A stretch of 22,304 nt of DNA from Coemansia sp. RSA 922 (Eukaryota; Kickxellomycota; Kickxellomycetes; Kickxellales; Kickxellaceae): NCBI GenBank assembly GCA_027577415.1, contig JANBQS010000295.1, positions 1 through 22,304 of the forward strand. Direction: 5' to 3'. The notes beneath the pieces were generated by a model. That model worked only from the letters and a program-made list of their open reading frames with translations. It made no database searches and was not told the origin of the DNA. Below are positions 1-10,264 of the stretch, piece after piece. Every line of letters begins with the position of its first letter. The stretch's first letter is position 1. The translations under genes and the position numbers were made by a program.

Positions 1-254
1 ATAACAACGCCATGCTCAAAACACGGCGTCAGGTCAAGCTCTTTGTTGGGGCTCCATGGACCCTACAAGTTAGATTGCGACATCATGGCAATGAAAAGTT
101 GAATAGCTTAGTACCAACAATGGTCTATGAGACGAGCTGCGAGCCTATTAAAGTGTCCATCCGCTACTTGCTCTACTTACCCAGCCTTCTTCAGTGGGAC
201 AGAATCGATCCAAGCGCATTTCCTGTCGGCAAAAGTTCTGCAGAGGTTGAATAA
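1..254 (+). CDS. possible 3' end of an unidentified gene
   Basis: A frame is open from the window edge to a TAA at 252-254, about 83 codons. Its composition looks protein-like in the second half (for example CEPIKVSIRYLLYLPSLLQW), and an AATAAA overlaps the stop codon at 250-255. If real, it is the C-terminal end of a gene starting left of the window and converging on the ABC transporter gene. I do not recognise the family. The ATG at 12 is probably internal rather than a start. A chance open frame of this length is quite possible, so this is a weak call. Confidence 0.3.
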   Translation, partial: NNAMLKTRRQVKLFVGAPWTLQVRLRHHGNEKLNSLVPTMVYETSCEPIKVSIRYLLYLPSLLQWDRIDPSAFPVGKSSAEVE

Positions 255-684
255 AAGTATACGGCTTAATGTGTGTATGTGCAAGTGAGTAGAATAAAAA
301 GCCGAATAGAATGCGTCGGCAGAAAATGTAGAGGAGAAGAAATCGATTGCCCTTGTCCAAGGAGACTTTCGGGTCCTAAGAGGAGCACATACAGAAGTGC
401 TGACCCAAAAACACGTCCGAAAGGAGGAATATTGGCTTTTTAGAAAGACAGTCAAAGGCAATCAGCGAGTTTCTAGTCGTTCTTTGGGGATAGCAAAAGA
501 ATTCCTTTCCACAAAGGTGGAACAAACTCGGTGCGCTCTTGGCTCCACTCAACATGAAGCCCTTGAGGCAAATGCTGACCGGTGTACATTGAAAGTGAGC
601 ATGGGTATCGAGATACATGTATATGGTGAACTGTGAAAATTAAATTTTCTAAAGGACTACATGTATAATTTATTTGGAGTTCGA
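255..684. other. intergenic, convergent 3' region
   Basis: This 430-bp stretch lies between the possible plus-strand gene end at 254 and the stop of the minus-strand ABC transporter at 685. The short open frames here on both strands have no recognisable motif and a low-complexity, non-coding look. I see no RNA gene. It most likely holds the 3' untranslated regions of both neighbours. Confidence 0.5.
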
Positions 685-3600
685 CTAGCTCTCGTTGGCA
701 CGCGCCCAAAGCCCTCTAAACAAACCACCCTCCTTTGCCAAAAGAGTATCGGGTGTGTCAAACTCGGCTACTTGGCCCTTGTCTAGTACAAGGATTCGGT
801 CGCTGTCGATGATAGTGTTCAATCGATGCGCAATGGTCAATACTGTGCAATCCTTGAACTCATTGCGAATTGAGTTCTGAATAATAGCGTCACTCTCAGG
901 ATCTATTGCCGCTGTAGCCTCATCCAGTACCAGAACCTTGGCACGCTTCAGCAGCGCACGCGCCAAACAGATCAACTGGCGTTGTCCAACGCTGAAATTC
1001 TCGCCACCCTGGGTCACGACAAACTCGAGGCGCTCATCCTTGGCGCGAATAAAATCAGCCAGCTGTGTGTGCTCCAGCGCACGCCAAATGTCCTGGTCGC
1101 TGTAGGTGTTGAATGGGTCCAAGTTCTCGCGCACTGTGCCAGCAAACAACATTGGGTCTTGCGGAATAATCGACAGCTTGCTACGGATGTCAAACAGTCC
1201 GTACTGCGCAATGTCCTCACCGTCCAGCAAGATCTGACCCTCGGCTGCCTCGATGATCCGGAACAGAGCCAGAGTCAGCGATGACTTTCCTGCGCCAGTG
1301 CGGCCAACAATGCCGACCTTCTCGCGCGGTCGTACTGAAAAGGAAACGTCCTTGAGCACCAGATCCAAGCCCTCACGGTAACGAGTCGAATAATTCCTGA
1401 ACTCGACTACGCCTTGCTCTGGCCACGACCTTTCTGGGCGGTGGTCCTCAATGACATCGGGAGCTTCCATGTCTAAGAAGGAGTACCGTCGTACTCGCTC
1501 GACCGAAATTAGTGCCAATTCGACAATAGTTGTGCACCGGATACAAGTAGTCAACACTCCAATCATGGAAAGGGCGTATGTCAACGAAAGGCCAGCATGA
1601 CTGCCACTCACCCTTCCAGTGAAGAGCTGCGTAGATATCAGTAGCACTGTAGTAAGGAAAATAATCCCCGAGCTCACCAAGTCGAGGTGCACTGCCAGCC
1701 ACCGGTTAGCACACATATAAGTCCACCACGCCTGACAAAGGAGCTCGGTCCGCTTCATAAATGTTGTTTCAAATGCCGACACTCGACCATACGCCCTGAT
1801 CGATGCTGCGCCGTTAATAGCCTCCTCAGTTGTGCTGATAGCGACATCTCGCATCGTGTTTGCCATGCGCTTAGAGTCACGAGTAGTTGGCAAAAACCGT
1901 CTTTGGAGGTCCATGTAAACGTATGCCAAAGGCACGAAGAACACAAGCGTCAGGGGAGCCGAAATAACAATAAGCACGAACGCGACCACAGCTTGCATTA
2001 GCGCCTTGAGACCCATGTCGGACATCGTTGGCATGTTGTCGTCGACTTGCCCAATGTCTCCGCTAAACAGTCCCAGGATACGTCCGATCGGTGTAGAGTC
2101 GAAAAATGACATGGGCGAGCGGAAAATACTATATAGCATCTGTCGATGAGTGTTGTGAGATGCGCTCAGCGTACAGCGCATCCACAGGAATAGCAGCGAC
2201 ATTGCCATTGCCAGAACGCCAGCGATCCCAAATATACCGTATACGGCCAAGTAGAACGTTGATGCATGCGAGTTCTCTGACCGTTGCTTGTCGTTCGCAT
2301 TGGACCACCGAGCAAGCCACAGGCTACCAGCTGCGTTAAATGCCAACGCAAGTGTCAGAGAGGCGACCAGGCCTCTGACGTTGCTGCTGCCACAGGCTTT
2401 TAGGTAAAACTGAATGGTCGCCCACTCAATTCCGCCAATGGTCTTTTCTTCCTTCTTAATGATCTTGTGCAAAGATGCACAACTTGGCGACTCTGTAGTG
2501 CTAGTTCGGCTGGAGCTATTGCTAGCAGAACATGCCGAGTTGGTCTGCGGTCTGTTTGGCAGCTCGACCGATGACACTGAGGCTGTGTCTGGCTGGTGCT
2601 CATAGATACGGGTGCTGTCGCTGTCGTCCAGTGACTGGGCGTCTGAGTTAGTGCTACTTTCAACCATATGACTGCTAATATAGTCAAACGTCTCGCCGCG
2701 GCTATCCATGACCTGCGAGAACGATCCACACTCTACGACTTGGCCACCACGAAGCATAACAACGCTGTCGACATTGCCGAGATACTGCACAGCATTGGTA
2801 ACGAGGATGCGCGCGCGCGTCTTGAGCATACCCTGCGGACCCAGTACATGCGTAAAGATATGCTTGCCGACATGCGCGTCGACGGCAGCCAGCGGGTCGT
2901 CGAGAATATAAATATCAGCTTGCGCATAAACAGCCCTTGCTAGTGATACTCGAGCCTTTTGGCCGCCGGAAAGATTGATACCCTTTTCGCCAATCTCAGT
3001 CATATCGCCGCCAGGCAGCATCTCCAAGTCAGGACGCAAGGCGCAGGCATCGAGCACTCTGTCGTAGAGCACTTGGTCAAAGCTGTGGCCCAACAAAATA
3101 TTGTCGCGCAGCGTTGCGTTCATAATCCAGGCTTGCTGCGGAACATACGCCAAGCTGCCGCGAACAGTCACGCTGCCAGAGCTCTTGACCATGTCGCCTA
3201 GGATAGCCGAGACCAAGGACGACTTTCCAGCGCCAACACGACCAATAACCGCTACCAATTGATCGCGCTTGCACTCGATATTGACGTTCTTGAGTGTGGG
3301 CGCTTCGGCTGTCAGCCACTTGAACTCGCCATTCCTTACGCTGACCAAAACATCATCGGATGTGGCAATAGGTGAATCGCGGTCGTATCCTTCTGTGTGA
3401 ACTGCGCTTAGATCCAACTCTGCACTGTTAGCCAAGCTACACACCCGAGCGTACGACTTGGCAGTGTTTATGAACAGAGTCACAACAAAGGGACCCTGAG
3501 AGATCGGCTCTTGGATTAGCAGGAAATACGACAGCGACACGAAAATAAGCTTTGAAGTCAACGGACCACGCGATACGCCGTCAAATATCTCGTATGTAGC

Positions 3601-5211
3601 GAATGTAACCAATCCGATCAGGACCGTGGTTAGCGACGACGTAGTGTTCATGATGGCCTTCCACATACCAACTTTGCGCAATGAGCGTAGCTCTTCGGTA
3701 TCGCGTATCTTGCATATCCTGTCTATAAATGCACGCTGCCAGGAATACAGTTTGACGCCCTTCATGTTGCTCATAGCTTCGGTTACTACGCGCATTCGCT
3801 GATCTCGCCAGTTGAAAAAGTCACGAACATGTGCTTGGACAAACCCAGCGAGCCACGTACTAGCGCAAGCATTGATAGCCAGCATAGCGACACCGGCGAG
3901 GCTGCTCCATCCCAGAGTCTGGTAAAGCATGTACATGACAACAGCGATCTGAAGTGGATAACACCATAGGCAATGTATGTAGTTGACGGACAGCGCAATC
4001 CTATCTGCGTCTACACTGAGATATGATACAATCTCGGCTACCGCGTGTTTGGACCTAGACTCGCTCGACAAGCGCAATACTTTGCGGAATATCAACGCAG
4101 AGAGCACCTTGACAACCCACATGAACGGCAGCATAAGCCGAAGCCAGTGTGCCTGGAATGCCATCGCACGTACAAGTCCGAGCGTTCCCATGGCGGCAGC
4201 GAGCACCAGACCATCGTCTAAACTTACGCCTGCGACAGTCCCGTAAACTTGGAAAAACGTAATGATCTTCCGCAACAGAAGCGGCTGCAAGAGCTGTGAG
4301 CCAACCGAGACTATCAGATACACTCCCGACCATATGATATCGCGCCAAGTGCCGTTCCACATGATTCTGAGCAATGAGGAAGAGCGTTGTGTTTTTGAGT
4401 GAGCCCACTCTGCCAAAAACTTGATATTGGTTTGGTCCCCAGTCAGTTCTTGCGGCATGGTGTACAAGTGCTCGAGGTCGAGGTGCTTCCGACGGTACCC
4501 GGCATCAATGGCTGGCGTCGCCCAGGCAAAAATAAGGCGGGAAAATATGTTGGCTTGCTCGGCTGGGTCACGCTTATCGTCATCAGTATCGGCTAGGTGG
4601 ATATGTGACTCGCTAGGTCGCGGTGTGGCTTCAGCCCTCATTGCCACCAATGAAGCGCCAAGATACGCCACATATGCTGTCAGCATACGAATGTCAAGTG
4701 CATCGGTGCTATGTTTGACGTAGCTACGAAGCTGCGCAGCACTAGCAATAGCAGAAAACAGCCAATATACCAGCAGAACATCCGATGGGAAAAGGCTGTG
4801 CCTGCTATGCGCATAGGAAAATACCAGTGCGACGCTAGTAGAAGCTAGCTGTAGTACAGCCGCCATGTTTAGTGGCTGAGCTGCTTGCACTGGGAACCAG
4901 ACCAGCAGTGCCGAGCTGACAATGGCTAGTCCGAGCGCGAGATATCTGATCCCCAGCTGCCATGTCTGTGCGCAATGCCCCCGTCTCTCTTCATTGCGTA
5001 ATCGCACAAGCCCAATGGCAAGGGCAGCGATGGCCAGGGCGTGGAGTTTGCCAACCACATCGCAATTCTACATTGTGTCGTCAATACCAAATATATTAGC
5101 AGGTTGTATGTCTGACGCCAATATTTCATGAAAAGGCTAAAAAAAAAAAACGGAGCTTACCCACTCAGCTGCTTGCACAAACAGCCTGGTACCATGGTCT
5201 GCGAGTAGCAT
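685..5211 (-). CDS. ABCC/MRP-type ABC transporter (Ycf1-like)
   Basis: This is a full-length ABCC transporter, likely pumping glutathione conjugates or other organic anions across the vacuolar membrane. Model: exon 1 at 5211-5161 (17 codons), intron 5160-5068, exon 2 at 5067-685, giving 1477 aa. Exon 2 alone has no ATG start because its first long open codon is GTG. Joining the small exon restores a Ycf1-like N-terminus (LLADHGTRLFVQAAEWNCDVV). A five-helix TMD0 (about 24-160) is followed by the L0 segment with ANIFSRLIFAW. NBD1 has Walker A GRVGAGKSS near 624, signature LSGGQ near 716 and Walker B ILDDPLAAVD near 736. NBD2 has GRTGAGKSS near 1269, FSVGQRQ near 1374 and VLDEATAAID near 1394. 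As is usual for ABCC, NBD1 has Asp in place of the catalytic Glu. Its H-loop carries Asn (LVTNA), while NBD2 keeps His (TIAHR). A Ser-rich linker joins NBD1 to the second membrane domain. The substrate cannot be read from sequence. Confidence 0.95.
5068..5160 (-). other. intron 1 of the ABCC transporter gene
   Basis: This 93-nt intron has donor TGG|GTAAGC, a branch-like TGCTAAT (minus strand, near 5095-5101) and acceptor TGTAG at 5068. An in-frame TAG lies directly at the acceptor, so exon 2 cannot be extended without splicing. Both junctions are phase 0. The spliced N-terminus matches the expected ABCC start, which supports the model. Confidence 0.75.
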
Positions 5212-5703
5212 AGAGTTAGACGTGCTGAGTATCAGTGCCAAGGTGTATGCTCCGGATATGTAGCGGATATTCGAATAAAGTCTATGTTTACAAGGAGAGA
5301 TGGCAGTAAGCGAGATATTGGTGTTCTCGACCAGTTTTTTTTTCTATAAGCGATATACTAGGGATCTACAAAAGTAAAGTATGGACAAGATAAAAAAATG
5401 GTGGTAGTGCAGGTTAATGAAGATGCGAAAAAAAAAAAATATGTACAGCAGATAAGCAGCACCAATTTCCTTGTGAAATGTGCCTAAATAGCAGTCGCCA
5501 CATGTTCTGAGCACCTTGTGTTTAGCAGCATCGAATATTGATGACACATGACTAGATCAGCATCGTCAGAAAAGGGGACTCACCTCCCTTCTCTCTTCTC
5601 GCACGTGTAGGGTGCTTAAAGTCCAGCAATTAAATAAATAAAAAGTGACATACGCGCTTGACGACATTGATTGCATTAAGTGTAAAAGAGATGCTCAGAG
5701 TCT
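5212..5703. other. intergenic: ABCC promoter and kinesin 3' region
   Basis: This 490-bp stretch lies between two minus-strand genes. It holds a CACGTG palindrome at 5602-5607, several A/T homopolymer runs, and a minus-strand donor-like AG|GTGAGT near 5583. Acceptor-like TTTTGTAG (5366) and TTATAG (about 5344) lie downstream, so a 5'-UTR intron of the transporter is possible. The open frame at 5344-5547 on the minus strand is mostly homopolymer-derived Phe/Ile/Leu and I do not call it a gene. Confidence 0.5.
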
Positions 5704-7692
5704 TCAGAACGTGCGAGTAAAGAGTGAAGATATGGCCGACCAAGTGTCTCGGGCCTGGTCTCCAACAATGCAGTCCATGGTCTTTTCGATAATCGAGTCA
5801 ACTTGATCGTCTGTGGTAGCCGTCGAGAGTTTGTGCGTGCCTTCGTTGACGCTTTGCCAGTCCTCTTCTATGCTGTTGATTTGGAACTCTAGCTTGTCTC
5901 GCTGCAATTCGAGGTCGTTGATATCGTGCTGCGCTTGCTTTACTTTGGCCTCTAAGCCCATGTAAACGGCGTCGTCGGGTATTATCGGGAACGCTGCCTT
6001 CAAGTCGATAGTACTGGCCTTGGAGAAGAGCAGAGACTCCAGCGCCTCCATGGCTTCCGCGAGATCGGGGAGGTCACGGATAGCTGACTGTTTGGCGACC
6101 ATGCCTTCCAGTTCGTCTCGTAGATACAGGTTTTCAATAATCAGCTCCGACGAATCTGGCTGAGCGGAGAGCGCAGACTGTAACGCTGTAATCTCCTCCC
6201 GCAGAGCGTTGTTCTCGGCGCTGGTCACATAGTCAACAGGAGATTTGCGGCGTAAGGCTTCGTTTTCGGCTTTTGTCAGTTTTAGTACGAGCTTTTGTTG
6301 CTGCAGGTGACGTCGATGTCTTTCAAGTGAAGCCTTTAGCTCGAAAATAATCTCTGCGTATCGTGCCTTTTGCCGCTCGGTCTCTCGCTGTTTGCGCAAA
6401 TTCAAGATGAGAATGCTCTGCATGACGCTATTATTCTCCTTGCTTGCCAGCCCGACCGATCCGATTCCAATTCCACCTGCACCAGAATCGCTCGAAATAA
6501 CAGCCTCGGGGTAGGGCGATACGGTAAACTCGGAACTAGCCAGCGACGAGTCAATGCCGTTGGACCCGATTGGCCGCATTTGAGCTATTTGGAGCTTGAG
6601 GCGCTGGATCTCGGCTTGGAGCTGCGGCACATTGCCTTGCATATCCTGGTTGACTACGGCCTTGTTGCGGATCATTTTGGCGCGCTGAGCAAAGCGCAAT
6701 GTACTCGCTGTCTCGGCGTCATTGCACATGGCCGGACTGACGTTGGCGATAATAAAGGTCACCGAATTGCCGCCTAGCGAGTCGCGCAAAAGGAAAGTGA
6801 GCTTACTGTCGCGGTAGTTGACGTGTCGGGGTCGGCCATTGCTAATATCTACCAGCGAGTTGATGACATTGCCCAAAGTTGACAGACTTTTGTTGATGTT
6901 TGCTGCTTCCTTGAGCCGCATTCCGCTAGTGTTGGCTAGTTTTTGTCGCTCAGAGCCCGCCAAATCGACCAGATTGAACTTTGACTCGCGGATCTCGGTC
7001 AAACCCGTGTCCATTTGGGTCAGAGACTGAATGATTAGCATTAAAACGGAGTGCGAACGACTGCTCTCACGGTTCATCGACGTGGCACTGACATGGCGAC
7101 TAGTGGTACCTCGCACAAAGACGCTGTATGCCTCGTTCGGGTCCTGCACGGTCTCCTCAGTGACGTTGTCGATAAAAATTCCCTTTTTAATGTCTTCGCG
7201 CAAAGCACAGGTACGAATAAGCGGATCCAGCAGATCGTAGATGGCCTCATTGTAGATTTCGATATACGAGGCCTTGCACAAGTACTTTACACGCCCGTTG
7301 CAGCGTGCTTCTTCTTCGGCGATGCGAGCAAACAAATGTTCAAAGCACCGAGGAATCAAGCCCCGCAGGTCGTCGTCGGGCCCTGTAAACTCGTCTCGAG
7401 CGCCTTGCATAGTGAACGTCTTTCCGCTGCCCGTCTGTCCGTATGCAAAAATAGTTCCGTTGTAACCCTGCATGCACTGCTCAACTGCACGCTTGCCAAC
7501 GGCCTCGAATACTTCTTCTTGGGCGCAGTCTTCTGTTCCGACAAAGTCGAAGGTAAAGTTTTCTGTGCGCTGAGACGGAATTGAGACGGTGCTGTCGGTG
7601 AGCATACGCACGGCAGACTCTGAGGTGCGGTCGCGCTTGTATTCGTCCTCGGACAGCGGGCGAATCCGCATAAAGACCTGAATGTTGTCCAT
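5704..7692 (-). CDS. kinesin-12-like motor protein
   Basis: This 662-aa protein has an N-terminal kinesin motor (about 1-345) followed by coiled coil. It should move along microtubules using ATP. The ATG at 7692 begins MDNIQVFMRIRPLSEDE, the usual start of a motor domain. The frame is open 98 codons further upstream, but that part is low-quality 5'-leader sequence. Motifs in order: P-loop GQTGSGKT near 83-90, switch I SSRSHS near 207-212, switch II DLAGSE near 241-246, and the YRDSKLTFLLRDSLGGN block. The post-motor segment, NKAVVNQDMQGNVPQLQAE, is close to the neck of KIF15/kinesin-12 proteins (NKAVVNEDTQGN as I recall it). The predicted coiled coil runs to about 610. At 662 aa it is about half the length of animal KIF15, so the long cargo or tetramer-forming tail is absent. 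A spindle role is inferred from the family. No introns are seen. Confidence 0.9.
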   Translation of the reverse strand: MDNIQVFMRIRPLSEDEYKRDRTSESAVRMLTDSTVSIPSQRTENFTFDFVGTEDCAQEEVFEAVGKRAVEQCMQGYNGTIFAYGQTGSGKTFTMQGARDEFTGPDDDLRGLIPRCFEHLFARIAEEEARCNGRVKYLCKASYIEIYNEAIYDLLDPLIRTCALREDIKKGIFIDNVTEETVQDPNEAYSVFVRGTTSRHVSATSMNRESSRSHSVLMLIIQSLTQMDTGLTEIRESKFNLVDLAGSERQKLANTSGMRLKEAANINKSLSTLGNVINSLVDISNGRPRHVNYRDSKLTFLLRDSLGGNSVTFIIANVSPAMCNDAETASTLRFAQRAKMIRNKAVVNQDMQGNVPQLQAEIQRLKLQIAQMRPIGSNGIDSSLASSEFTVSPYPEAVISSDSGAGGIGIGSVGLASKENNSVMQSILILNLRKQRETERQKARYAEIIFELKASLERHRRHLQQQKLVLKLTKAENEALRRKSPVDYVTSAENNALREEITALQSALSAQPDSSELIIENLYLRDELEGMVAKQSAIRDLPDLAEAMEALESLLFSKASTIDLKAAFPIIPDDAVYMGLEAKVKQAQHDINDLELQRDKLEFQINSIEEDWQSVNEGTHKLSTATTDDQVDSIIEKTMDCIVGDQARDTWSAISSLFTRTF

Positions 7693-8059
7693 AATTAGAA
7701 AGTGGAAATGAAAGTGTAGCAAGTGATGAGAAGAAAGGCTGATGAAAAGGCAAAAAGTCAATATCTGCCGAGACAACAACAAACAAAAAAGTTTGATCGG
7801 CACCAGGTTCCTGAGCCCGCCTTTTATGCGACCAATGTAAATGTAACCAACCAACACTGCTGCGCGTTTCACAAAACAACTGGAAAAGTGGGGAGGCTCT
7901 ACAACGTGCGTGACGTCGCAGCGGTGTACGCGTGAATAGGTATGTGTACATGCGTGACACACACCTCTCGACAGCTGTTGTAGCACAAAGCTCGCAAAAC
8001 GCTCTTCTCTTCTTTAGACCAGTATCATTATTTTTTATTACCACACTTCTTATACACAC
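7693..8059. promoter_or_regulatory. divergent promoter between kinesin and USP-like genes
   Basis: This 367-bp region separates two head-to-head starts (7692 minus, 8060 plus). It contains an ACGCGT palindrome at 7928-7933 and a second ACGCG core on the minus strand at 7863-7867, both resembling MBF-type G1/S elements. It also holds a GACGTC palindrome (TGACGTCG, 7911-7918). A/T-rich and pyrimidine-rich leaders flank both starts. The factor assignments are inferred from yeast. Confidence 0.55.
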
Positions 8060-10264
8060 ATGGTACTCGATGAAAAGGCGAGTAAGCGCCGTAGCATGTC
8101 GCATACCATCCGAAGGTCGCTCAGAGCCGAGTGGCCAACGCCAGTACACCAGCCTTCGCCAGCGCCATCCTCGTCCAGCAGCATTGTGGAGCGTCGGCAG
8201 TCAAAGTCTCAAGGCGAAACAGCTCGCTCGCTGACCACTCTATTGCGCCCTACTCCCAGCGACCTGGGCCAGAGCGGGACGTCCAGTTCTGCTGCTAGCT
8301 CTGCAGAGAAGGGCAAGCAGCACTCGTATTGGCGGCATAGGCCAAGCAGTCACCATGCGCGCAAAGTATTAGCGAAAATAAGCACCGCTTACCACCGACC
8401 AGCCAAGGAGCCCTCACAGCACCATCACCGCCATTTGTCGCACCTGTTTCATACCAATGAGTACCCGCAAAGCGACGATCCGTCAACAGGCCAGAGCGCG
8501 TTAGAGCGCAAGAAAAAGATCGAGACCGTCTATGGCCAGGGCTTGGAGTTGGCCCGGCAGCTGGATACGTTTGCGCTGAACCGCATGGAGATAGCCGAGT
8601 ATCTATCCCGAACCAGGTGGGATGCTGATGCGGCGATTCGGCGGATCCAGATCCTCTATCTCACGCGTGTTGGCGTTTTATACGACATTGATCCACGGAT
8701 ACAAATATGCGGCGCAGTAAACTCGGGCGGCACTACATGTTACATCGATAGCCTGTTAATGGCGCTGTTTGGTGCTCAGAGCTCCTATGACGGGCTCTTG
8801 TATATGCGCGGCGACCTAGGAAGCGAGGCTGCTAACCAGCTACAGGCAGTCTGCCGACTAGTGGTCAACTACTTGCGAGCAGGCGAGCTAGTAGACGCAA
8901 GCTTGATTGAGGAGGTGCGCACTGTTTTGCATAGCTGTGGCTGGCTAAACGACGACAATGGCTGTCCGCCAGCAAATAGATACACGCAGCAGGACGCCAG
9001 CGAGCTGTATATGTTCCTAATGGAAAAGCTCCAGATGCCGTACTTACCATTAGAGGTTCGCATGGTGCATGGAGCCGACTATGACGAGGCTGACAGCCGC
9101 ATGGTCACACAGCGCGTGCTGGAACTATCACTTCCTGACGACGACACCGATTCTTTAGCGCAGCCGCTGATGCTGCAATCTCTGCTAGAGAGATACCTTT
9201 TCGACAACCGAGTTGAGCAGCTAGAGCGCAGTTTGAAGGCAGATGACGGCGATACCAAAAGGCCGGAAGGCCCAGACAGCAGGGTGCACACCAATGCCTG
9301 GTCGATTTTATCAATGTACCCGTTCTACACGCCGCAAAGCGAGCTGGGCGACAGCAACGCGACCTATCCCGCCGACGCGCCTCTAGTCGTGCCTCTGCTT
9401 ATCAAGCGATACCGCGTGGACAACCATGGTGCTGTGCACCGGGTCAAACGGCGTGTGATAGCACCTGTGGTTCTAGATATGACCAGCATCATCAGCCAGA
9501 GCACGGATCGCGACTCCGCCGCTGAATTAGGAGACAGAAAGGGAAGGCCAACAGCTGCGCTTGAGGGTGACGACGTATTTATTAACAGGCATGCACTAGC
9601 TCATCAGGCTCGCTCACGCAGAAAGTCCTCGCAGAGCGAAGTATCGCCACCGCCATACTCTGGTAGCGAGCAATATCGGCTTGTGCTGAGGTCGGCAATA
9701 TGTCACAAGGGCCAGGATGCCAATTCGGGTCACTACATTTCGCTGAGCACACGCCTGCGCACTGTCGGTCAGCCAAAGGCGGTGCAGTCGACTAATTATA
9801 TTGCCCCTGTTGTGCCCACTTTGACCAAGACTCTCACAACACCTGCCGGCGGTCCTCAGGTCCAAAGCATTTCTGGCGAGCTAAACCGAAGAAGGTGCTC
9901 GTGTCCAGATCTTCGTAGCACCCTTCTAGACATAGAAAAAGCCGGAGGCGATTTTGTCATACGTGGAACAGTGGGTGCGCATGCTAGCTCCAGTCGATGC
10001 GCAGTATATTCGGCTGAGAGCCACCAGCAAGAGCCTCTGCCTCCACCATATACGCAGGCTACTTGTGAGTCGGTGGCCACTGGAGAGCTGACGCCCACGG
10101 TGAGCGACTTTGTGCGATTTGACGACTTGGATGTAGCACATGGACGTGTACAGCAGTTTTCGACGGATGGCGGCAGGCACCAATGCCTAGAAGAGATCTC
10201 GCAAGACGGATACCTTCTTTTCTATGTTCTTCAGCGAGCTACCAATGTCCCCTTGCTGTTTTAA
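8060..10264 (+). CDS. ubiquitin-specific protease-like (peptidase C19)
   Basis: This 734-aa single-exon protein is a probable deubiquitinase. The Cys box NSGGTTCYIDSLL places the nucleophile at Cys227. A QDA box follows (YTQQDASELYMFLMEKL). The His box CHKGQDANSGHYISLS gives His558. FVRFDDLDV supplies the likely third residue at Asp688 or Asp689, and the fold ends with GYLLFYVLQR. About 125 low-complexity residues lie between His558 and the Asp, a region that is normally short. The N-terminal 150 residues are Ser/His-rich and basic. Residues about 150-205 contain NRMEIAEYLSRTRWDADAAI, which resembles a UBA or UBA-like helical bundle. No CxxC zinc-finger pairs are visible in the catalytic domain. 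I do not see a direct match to a named yeast Ubp. It shares its promoter with the kinesin gene. Confidence 0.85.
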   Translation: MVLDEKASKRRSMSHTIRRSLRAEWPTPVHQPSPAPSSSSSIVERRQSKSQGETARSLTTLLRPTPSDLGQSGTSSSAASSAEKGKQHSYWRHRPSSHHARKVLAKISTAYHRPAKEPSQHHHRHLSHLFHTNEYPQSDDPSTGQSALERKKKIETVYGQGLELARQLDTFALNRMEIAEYLSRTRWDADAAIRRIQILYLTRVGVLYDIDPRIQICGAVNSGGTTCYIDSLLMALFGAQSSYDGLLYMRGDLGSEAANQLQAVCRLVVNYLRAGELVDASLIEEVRTVLHSCGWLNDDNGCPPANRYTQQDASELYMFLMEKLQMPYLPLEVRMVHGADYDEADSRMVTQRVLELSLPDDDTDSLAQPLMLQSLLERYLFDNRVEQLERSLKADDGDTKRPEGPDSRVHTNAWSILSMYPFYTPQSELGDSNATYPADAPLVVPLLIKRYRVDNHGAVHRVKRRVIAPVVLDMTSIISQSTDRDSAAELGDRKGRPTAALEGDDVFINRHALAHQARSRRKSSQSEVSPPPYSGSEQYRLVLRSAICHKGQDANSGHYISLSTRLRTVGQPKAVQSTNYIAPVVPTLTKTLTTPAGGPQVQSISGELNRRRCSCPDLRSTLLDIEKAGGDFVIRGTVGAHASSSRCAVYSAESHQQEPLPPPYTQATCESVATGELTPTVSDFVRFDDLDVAHGRVQQFSTDGGRHQCLEEISQDGYLLFYVLQRATNVPLLF

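Noticed and set aside
2800..2820. GCGCGCGC run as a repeat element
   Set aside because: It is part of conserved NBD1 coding sequence (TRARILV) in the transporter.
5344..5547. Minus-strand 67-codon frame as an extra N-terminal exon of the transporter or a small gene
   Set aside because: The hydrophobic part comes from poly-A/T runs, and it does not join in frame to the transporter exon through a convincing splice pair.
7693..7986. In-frame upstream extension of the kinesin (98 codons)
   Set aside because: Sequence there is low-complexity leader and the family motor starts at the ATG at 7692.
7481..8149. 222-codon minus-strand frame overlapping the kinesin start and promoter
   Set aside because: It overlaps the P-loop region in another frame and shows no family motif.
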